DNA of 20,076 bases from NCBI GenBank assembly GCA_048520025.1, contig DBFZTP010000128.1, positions 1 through 20,076 of the forward strand, given 5' to 3'. This stretch comes from Aphodousia sp048520025. Lineage in GTDB: Bacteria > Pseudomonadota > Gammaproteobacteria > Burkholderiales > Burkholderiaceae_F. The number at the start of each line of letters is the position of its first letter. Position 1 is the stretch's first letter. This document shows, one piece after another, positions 16,284 through 20,076 of this stretch. The notes below the pieces were generated by a model, which was not told the DNA's origin, searched no databases, and saw nothing but the letters and a program-made list of their open reading frames with translations. A program made the translations under genes and the position numbers.

Positions 16284-16487
16284 AAAATTTTAGTAAATAC
16301 ATTCTGTGAACTTTTAACTTACTAATTTTTTTGTGATAGATCATGCAACCGCGATACATTAAAAATGTAGTAACCTCCAATAACCTTTACTTGCAATCTA
16401 TCCAATTAGGTATTGCTTTAGGTGTTGAACTGGGGATATTGGAATAATCTGTTGTTCGATCACGTTCAATATTATCTCGTTTGGGAT

Positions 16488-17063
16488 TCAATGATTCGGA
16501 TGGCCCACAGCAAAAGCTTTATAGGTAATTTTCGCAAGTCGTTCGTTCTTTGACAGAAGATCTGATGCTGCTTTAGTGATCCTATCCCGTTCATTCATCT
16601 GGTAAGAAATTAGTTCTGATGAACTCAAAGATATTCTGTTGAAGTTTAAGGAGGTTAGGGCTAACTGATGTTCAAGAATAAGAATTCTTTCAACGGTATC
16701 GCAACGGAGCTTGGAACCAAATTTAGCAAATGCTTGGATGAATAGTTCATTTAGCACATCTTGGGCATCATAATTAGAACTGAGACTGTTTTCTTCGGTT
16801 TTATATTTGATCAAGAATCGATATGCTTCAGATTCTTCAGTGCGCACAGCAAAATTATGTGCATATTCATCTCCACATTTAGCACAGCTGATCTCATTGC
16901 TAATAAAATCAGCAAGTTGAGAAATTTTTTTATCGAAATTATCTTCAAAAGAACATCGTACAATGTCTGCAAAAATACCAATAGACAGCTCGTACCCATA
17001 CTCGTTAATGATATCTTCTATATCGCATTGATTATTTTTAGTAAAGAAATTTAAAAGTGACAT
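16488..17063 (-). CDS. hypothetical protein, AT-rich accessory gene
   Basis: This encodes 191 residues from the ATG at 17063, which is preceded by AAGGGG at suitable spacing; a TTG seven codons upstream is in frame but less likely. I recognise no family. It is predicted mostly helical, with a CAKCG dicysteine pair near the middle that might bind metal. It has no signal peptide or membrane segment. It lies 50 bp downstream of the Sel1-like gene on the same strand and probably belongs to the same transcript. Base composition is like its neighbours and unlike the housekeeping block. Confidence 0.75.
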   Translation of the reverse strand: MSLLNFFTKNNQCDIEDIINEYGYELSIGIFADIVRCSFEDNFDKKISQLADFISNEISCAKCGDEYAHNFAVRTEESEAYRFLIKYKTEENSLSSNYDAQDVLNELFIQAFAKFGSKLRCDTVERILILEHQLALTSLNFNRISLSSSELISYQMNERDRITKAASDLLSKNERLAKITYKAFAVGHPNH

Positions 17064-17113
17064 ACACACCCCTTGTTTTAGCAACTCTGTTTGAGATTGA
17101 AATTAATTAAATT

Positions 17114-17890
17114 TTATTTTATCTCGGTCGTTTCCCAGTTACGAGAGGCCTTAAAAAATGTATGGTATCCAGGAAGCGTTAATTCTTTTCCTAAAGCGAC
17201 ATTAATAAGATGCCCTAGAACAATGCACCTTGTGTACATAATTTGATTGTCTCTCGTTGTTTGATCTGATGACATACATTTTCGCTGAATGAATGACAAG
17301 TGATTAAAAAAGTCGGTAACTCTGTCGACATCTTCCTCAACATAAGCAACAGCACTTTTATTTATATAAAAAGCCCTTGGGATGTTAAATCGATTTAAAA
17401 AGACTGTGACAAAATCATTATCTGCACTGTAAGCACTTTCAATTTCATACTGCAAAAGACCCTTTGGGTTTGTCATTGAATACAGTTGTCGTTCCATTAA
17501 AATACAGGCTATGAGTGTGAAACTTCCACTAAATGCTATTCGAGAATAAGGACTAGATTCAAAGAAATTCTCAACTAAATGTAGAAGTTCATTATCATCT
17601 AGCGGAGCTGTTGCGAATTCTTCAAATGTCTGTAGATGGAGTCCTGCTCTTTCATGTCCAACTTCTTTCGCTAATTTTAGATTTTCAAGAATTTCATTTG
17701 GATCATAGTAATCCAATAAACCATGTAGATTCATTAGGGCAAGGTTAAAAAGAGCATTGGGATGTTTTTCTTTCGCTGCGAGTCTAAAGCTCTTTTCTGC
17801 TTGGGTATAATCACCATTTTGGAGAGCTTGCACGCCTTCGACATAGTCATTATTGTGAGACAGATTGAATACAGGAGTGGAAAATAACAT
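17114..17890 (-). CDS. Sel1/TPR-like repeat protein
   Basis: This encodes 258 residues. The N-terminal part (about 15–95) has Sel1-type helical repeats: GVQALQNGDYTQAEKSFRLA then PNALFNLALMNLHG, followed by a weaker third copy around LENLKLAKEVGHERAGLHL. The remaining 160 residues are helical and unrecognised. Sel1 repeats are protein-interaction scaffolds and are common in accessory and defence loci. The start lies four bases after the stop of the phosphoribosyltransferase gene, with TAAGGG overlapping that gene's end as ribosome site. The two are therefore translationally linked and are probably partners. Confidence 0.82.
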   Translation of the reverse strand: MLFSTPVFNLSHNNDYVEGVQALQNGDYTQAEKSFRLAAKEKHPNALFNLALMNLHGLLDYYDPNEILENLKLAKEVGHERAGLHLQTFEEFATAPLDDNELLHLVENFFESSPYSRIAFSGSFTLIACILMERQLYSMTNPKGLLQYEIESAYSADNDFVTVFLNRFNIPRAFYINKSAVAYVEEDVDRVTDFFNHLSFIQRKCMSSDQTTRDNQIMYTRCIVLGHLINVALGKELTLPGYHTFFKASRNWETTEIK

Positions 17891-17894
17891 GGTT

Positions 17895-18563
17895 TTATGC
17901 CCTTAAATACTGTTTGATGGGATGTTTTTTCATGAGGTCGTAGCATGTTTCACTCAATGTAACAGCACACACAACTTTATTATCTCCAAACTTTTCAAAA
18001 AAATGTTTGTATTTAATCAAAGAGCCCCCTGTTGTTTTGACATCGTCAAACAAAAGGATTAAACGATTTCTAAAAAAATCTTTGTCGTAAGAGATAACAC
18101 ATTCTGTCGAGCCTCCTGTATGAATTGCTTGCCTTGGTTTAGTAATTACTGAGTATTTAAATCCATTTTCCATACCAAGAAGATGACACATATTTTCTGA
18201 AAACTCTTCGAATCGTAATTTTGTAAGTTCTTGATTTGAAGCATGAACACTTACAAAAGTGAAGTAAGGACACAGCTCTCTTCCAAAAACGGAAAACATT
18301 AGTTGTTGAAACCAACCTATTGCAATATTCCGCACGTGTTCTAGTTTTTGACAATCATTTTGTTTATTATTTTTGAACGTCCAAACAAATTCTTGACTAC
18401 TTCTTATATTTTCAATATTGGACATTCCTAAGGTTTTAGGGTAGTAGTTAATCATCGAGAAATAATAAAGTTCTTGATTAATCATCGGCCAATGATTCAA
18501 TATGCATTGTCTTTGAAGCATCTTGAATGCTCTAGATGTATCAAAATTTGTGTAAGAAATCAT
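17895..18563 (-). CDS. ComF-like phosphoribosyltransferase
   Basis: This encodes 222 residues from the ATG at 18563; an in-frame TTG lies four codons upstream. The PRPP-binding loop is clear: ILLFDDVKTTGGSL, with the two acidic residues Asp173–Asp174 and TTGG at 177–180. Upstream, FVSVHASNQELTKLRFEEF (from about 103) corresponds to the segment preceding this loop in ComF-type proteins. ComF's zinc-ribbon N-terminus is missing; the first 90 residues are unrecognised. Type I phosphoribosyltransferases move a phosphoribosyl group from PRPP onto a base or other acceptor. The acceptor here is unknown. Pairing with a divergent DprA/SLOG gene and a HAD-like gene suggests a nucleotide-derived metabolite, which is inference. 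Confidence 0.85.
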   Translation of the reverse strand: MISYTNFDTSRAFKMLQRQCILNHWPMINQELYYFSMINYYPKTLGMSNIENIRSSQEFVWTFKNNKQNDCQKLEHVRNIAIGWFQQLMFSVFGRELCPYFTFVSVHASNQELTKLRFEEFSENMCHLLGMENGFKYSVITKPRQAIHTGGSTECVISYDKDFFRNRLILLFDDVKTTGGSLIKYKHFFEKFGDNKVVCAVTLSETCYDLMKKHPIKQYLRA

Positions 18564-18615
18564 ACATCTACCCAAATTAAAATTGATCAGGTAAGCTTTG
18601 TTCGATAAAGAGTCT

Positions 18616-18644
18616 TTGTTTACTATTTTTCTTGTTGTTATAAG
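18616..18644 (+). promoter_or_regulatory. candidate promoter for the dprA-like gene
   Basis: TTGTTT (18616–18621) and TATAAG (18639–18644) are separated by 17 bp on the plus strand. The −10 matches five of six consensus bases, the −35 only three. It lies in the roughly 125-bp AT-rich gap between the divergent phosphoribosyltransferase and dprA-like genes, where both halves of the cassette should be controlled. No clear operator repeat is visible. Confidence 0.45.
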
Positions 18645-18689
18645 AAAAAGAGAACACGCCCTATATTATTTATACCTTATGAGTTTAAG

Positions 18690-19664
18690 ATGGCTTTGAC
18701 AACATTACAAATTTTGGCATTAAACTCGCTTCCGGGCATTGGGAAGCAGGCAATTTTAAAGTTAGGAAATGCGTCAGAAGGTCAAATTGAAAATGCCGAT
18801 TTAATAGATTTACTCGTTAATAACTCAATTTATAAAAAAACAGATGCAGGTAAGGCGTTGATAACTTCTGATGACATGGTTACCGCTTTTCAACGGGCAG
18901 ATGATATATTGAATCGCTCTAACTCTTTTGGCATACAAACACTATCCTATTGGGAATCCGCATTCCCTCAAAAGTTTAGAGACATTAAATCAGAGTCAGG
19001 GAAAAATGATCCATCGATTTTGATTTTTTATAAGGGGAATCTTGAATTATTAGGTAAGGATAGTATTGCAGTAATCGGAACGCGTCATTGCTTACCTAAA
19101 GCAGAATTAGCTGGTAATTTTTTAGTTAAGAAATTAGTAGAACGAAATTTTTGCATTGTTTCTGGACTAGCTCAGGGGTGTGACACTGTTGCGCATAAGG
19201 CGGCATTAGAACACAGAGGCAAAACCATTGCTATATTAGGCAATGGTCTTGATTCTGTTTACCCAAAAAAAAATTCAGAATTAGCTGAACAGATTCTTGA
19301 ATCTGGAGGATTGTTAATTTCTGAATATGAAGTTGGAACTCCTGCAACGAACTTCCGTCTTGTATCGAGAGATCGCTTACAAACAGGGATATCTTTGGCA
19401 ACTGTTGTTTTACAAACAAGTGAGACAGGTGGGACAATGCATGCCGCAATAGGAACTTGTAATGCAGGGAAAAAACTTTACGTTCTTAAATACAACGATT
19501 CGGATACTAATAATCATGAAAACACAAGAGGAAATCATCAGTTAGTATCACGCTATGGTGCGGAATATATTGAGGGACTTAGAGATAGGATAGCTATGGA
19601 TAAGCGTTTTGATGAGATAGCAGAAACAGTTAGAAATAGTAGTTATGAGTTCAAGTTGTTATAG
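18690..19664 (+). CDS. DprA/SLOG-family protein (DNA-processing A-like)
   Basis: This encodes 324 residues. An N-terminal helix-hairpin-helix-like start (LNSLPGIGKQAILKL, 11–25) is followed by a Rossmann-type SLOG domain at about 110–270. Its motifs are AVIGTRHC (127–134), VSGLAQGCDTVAHKAAL (157–173), AILGNGLDSVYPKKN (181–195) and a GGLLISE…FRLVSRDRLQTGIS block (206–235). The first three follow canonical DprA. The third-block RNR reads RDR and the usual GID reads GCD. Canonical DprA loads RecA on single-stranded DNA during transformation. This one is AT-rich and sits in an accessory cassette beside a phosphoribosyltransferase and a HAD-like gene, so I read it as a diverged relative that may bind a nucleotide ligand, not the housekeeping copy. 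It lacks DprA's C-terminal winged-helix extension as far as I can see. Confidence 0.88.
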   Translation: MALTTLQILALNSLPGIGKQAILKLGNASEGQIENADLIDLLVNNSIYKKTDAGKALITSDDMVTAFQRADDILNRSNSFGIQTLSYWESAFPQKFRDIKSESGKNDPSILIFYKGNLELLGKDSIAVIGTRHCLPKAELAGNFLVKKLVERNFCIVSGLAQGCDTVAHKAALEHRGKTIAILGNGLDSVYPKKNSELAEQILESGGLLISEYEVGTPATNFRLVSRDRLQTGISLATVVLQTSETGGTMHAAIGTCNAGKKLYVLKYNDSDTNNHENTRGNHQLVSRYGAEYIEGLRDRIAMDKRFDEIAETVRNSSYEFKLL

Positions 19665-19676
19665 TGAGTAGGCGTT

Positions 19677-20076
19677 ATGACATATCGTTGTATAGTGTTC
19701 GTTTTAGATCAAATGCTTGTTTATGGTGTAGTAGCGAAGTCTGATAAAAATTGTTATGACTTTCGCTTATATGATGGTTTAGAGAGAGTTTTTCGCTACA
19801 TCCGAAAGAATGGAATTCCAGTTATCATCATCGGTCAGAAATCAGAACCTGAGCTAAAACTATTAGCTGAGCAATTGGGTATCCCGTACTCGTATATTTT
19901 AAGTTACCAAATGACGGGAACTATTCCCACCTATCATCAAGCTTTGCATGACGTTTTGGTACAAATGAAAGTTAAGTGCAGTGAAGCAATTATGTTTGTT
20001 GGCGATCGACGGTATATGAGTCCGTCGCTCTTTGTTCCATCTGTAAAAACAGTAATGTGTTTGTGGGGTATAGGAG
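19677..20076 (+). CDS. HAD-like protein, 3' end beyond window; catalytic motif I altered
   Basis: This reading frame opens 12 bp after the dprA-like stop and runs uninterrupted to the window edge (133 residues seen). The start CIVFVLDQMLVYG corresponds to HAD motif I (FDLDGTLV), but the nucleophilic first Asp is Val9 or a neighbour, while the second Asp is kept. LERVFRYIRKNGIPVIIIGQK fits the segment leading to motif II, where the usual Ser/Thr is absent. AIMFVGDRRYMSPSLFV resembles motif IV (GD), and VKTVMCLWGIG the strand after it. It may be a non-catalytic HAD fold, or a divergent one. It is probably co-transcribed with the dprA-like gene. Confidence 0.75.
   Translation, partial: MTYRCIVFVLDQMLVYGVVAKSDKNCYDFRLYDGLERVFRYIRKNGIPVIIIGQKSEPELKLLAEQLGIPYSYILSYQMTGTIPTYHQALHDVLVQMKVKCSEAIMFVGDRRYMSPSLFVPSVKTVMCLWGIG

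Noticed and set aside
16284..16487. A small minus-strand ORF upstream of the HNH gene, starting near 16359 after a GGAGG
   Set aside because: The GGAGG is too far from its ATG, it overlaps the HNH gene out of frame, and it has no recognisable product.

Overview
The window suggests a beta-proteobacterium of the Sutterellaceae (Sutterella/Parasutterella type). Three things point there. The housekeeping block bamD / rluD–pgeF–rimO–mtgA reads as proteobacterial. The 37-bp CRISPR repeat ends in the TTCAGCAACTGAAAC motif I associate with type II-B systems, which include Sutterella and Parasutterella members. Base composition is moderate. The taxonomy is inference; no rRNA gene or species marker is present.

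Layout. (1) 1–2104: a CRISPR array of 24 repeats continues off the left edge. At its right end lie two tandem 156-bp units, each a degenerate repeat plus a 119-bp structured tail, followed by two more decayed repeats. The tails have the arrangement expected of a tracrRNA (anti-repeat, then hairpins, then a terminator-like stem with a T-run). No cas gene lies inside the window. (2) 2322–8600, + strand: a small secreted coiled-coil protein, a DinG/YoaA-type Fe-S helicase and a SWIM/SNF2 ATPase, the last two overlapping by one base. (3) 8597–10096: a tnpB-only IS200/IS605-family element with intact TnpB and a candidate omega-RNA. Joining its flanks restores the SNF2 reading frame with the same C-terminus, so the element now supplies that gene's stop codon. 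(4) 10097–11572, − strand: a nitroreductase and bamD, each with a clear terminator. (5) 11679–15538, + strand: rluD, pgeF, rimO and mtgA, closely packed and ordinary. (6) 15552–20076: a visibly AT-richer accessory region. Leftward it encodes an HNH-tailed protein, an unknown protein, a Sel1/TPR-like protein and a ComF-like phosphoribosyltransferase. Rightward, from a divergent promoter, it encodes a DprA/SLOG-type protein and a HAD-like protein cut by the window edge.

The two places most likely to hold something new are the duplicated tracrRNA-like units embedded in the end of the array, and the DprA + HAD / phosphoribosyltransferase + Sel1 + unknown + HNH cassette. The cassette looks like a nucleotide-linked conflict or defence system. 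The HAD-like member lacks the usual nucleophilic aspartate.

Between them lies an unusually legible IS605-type insertion, where the pre-insertion locus can be rebuilt from sequence alone.
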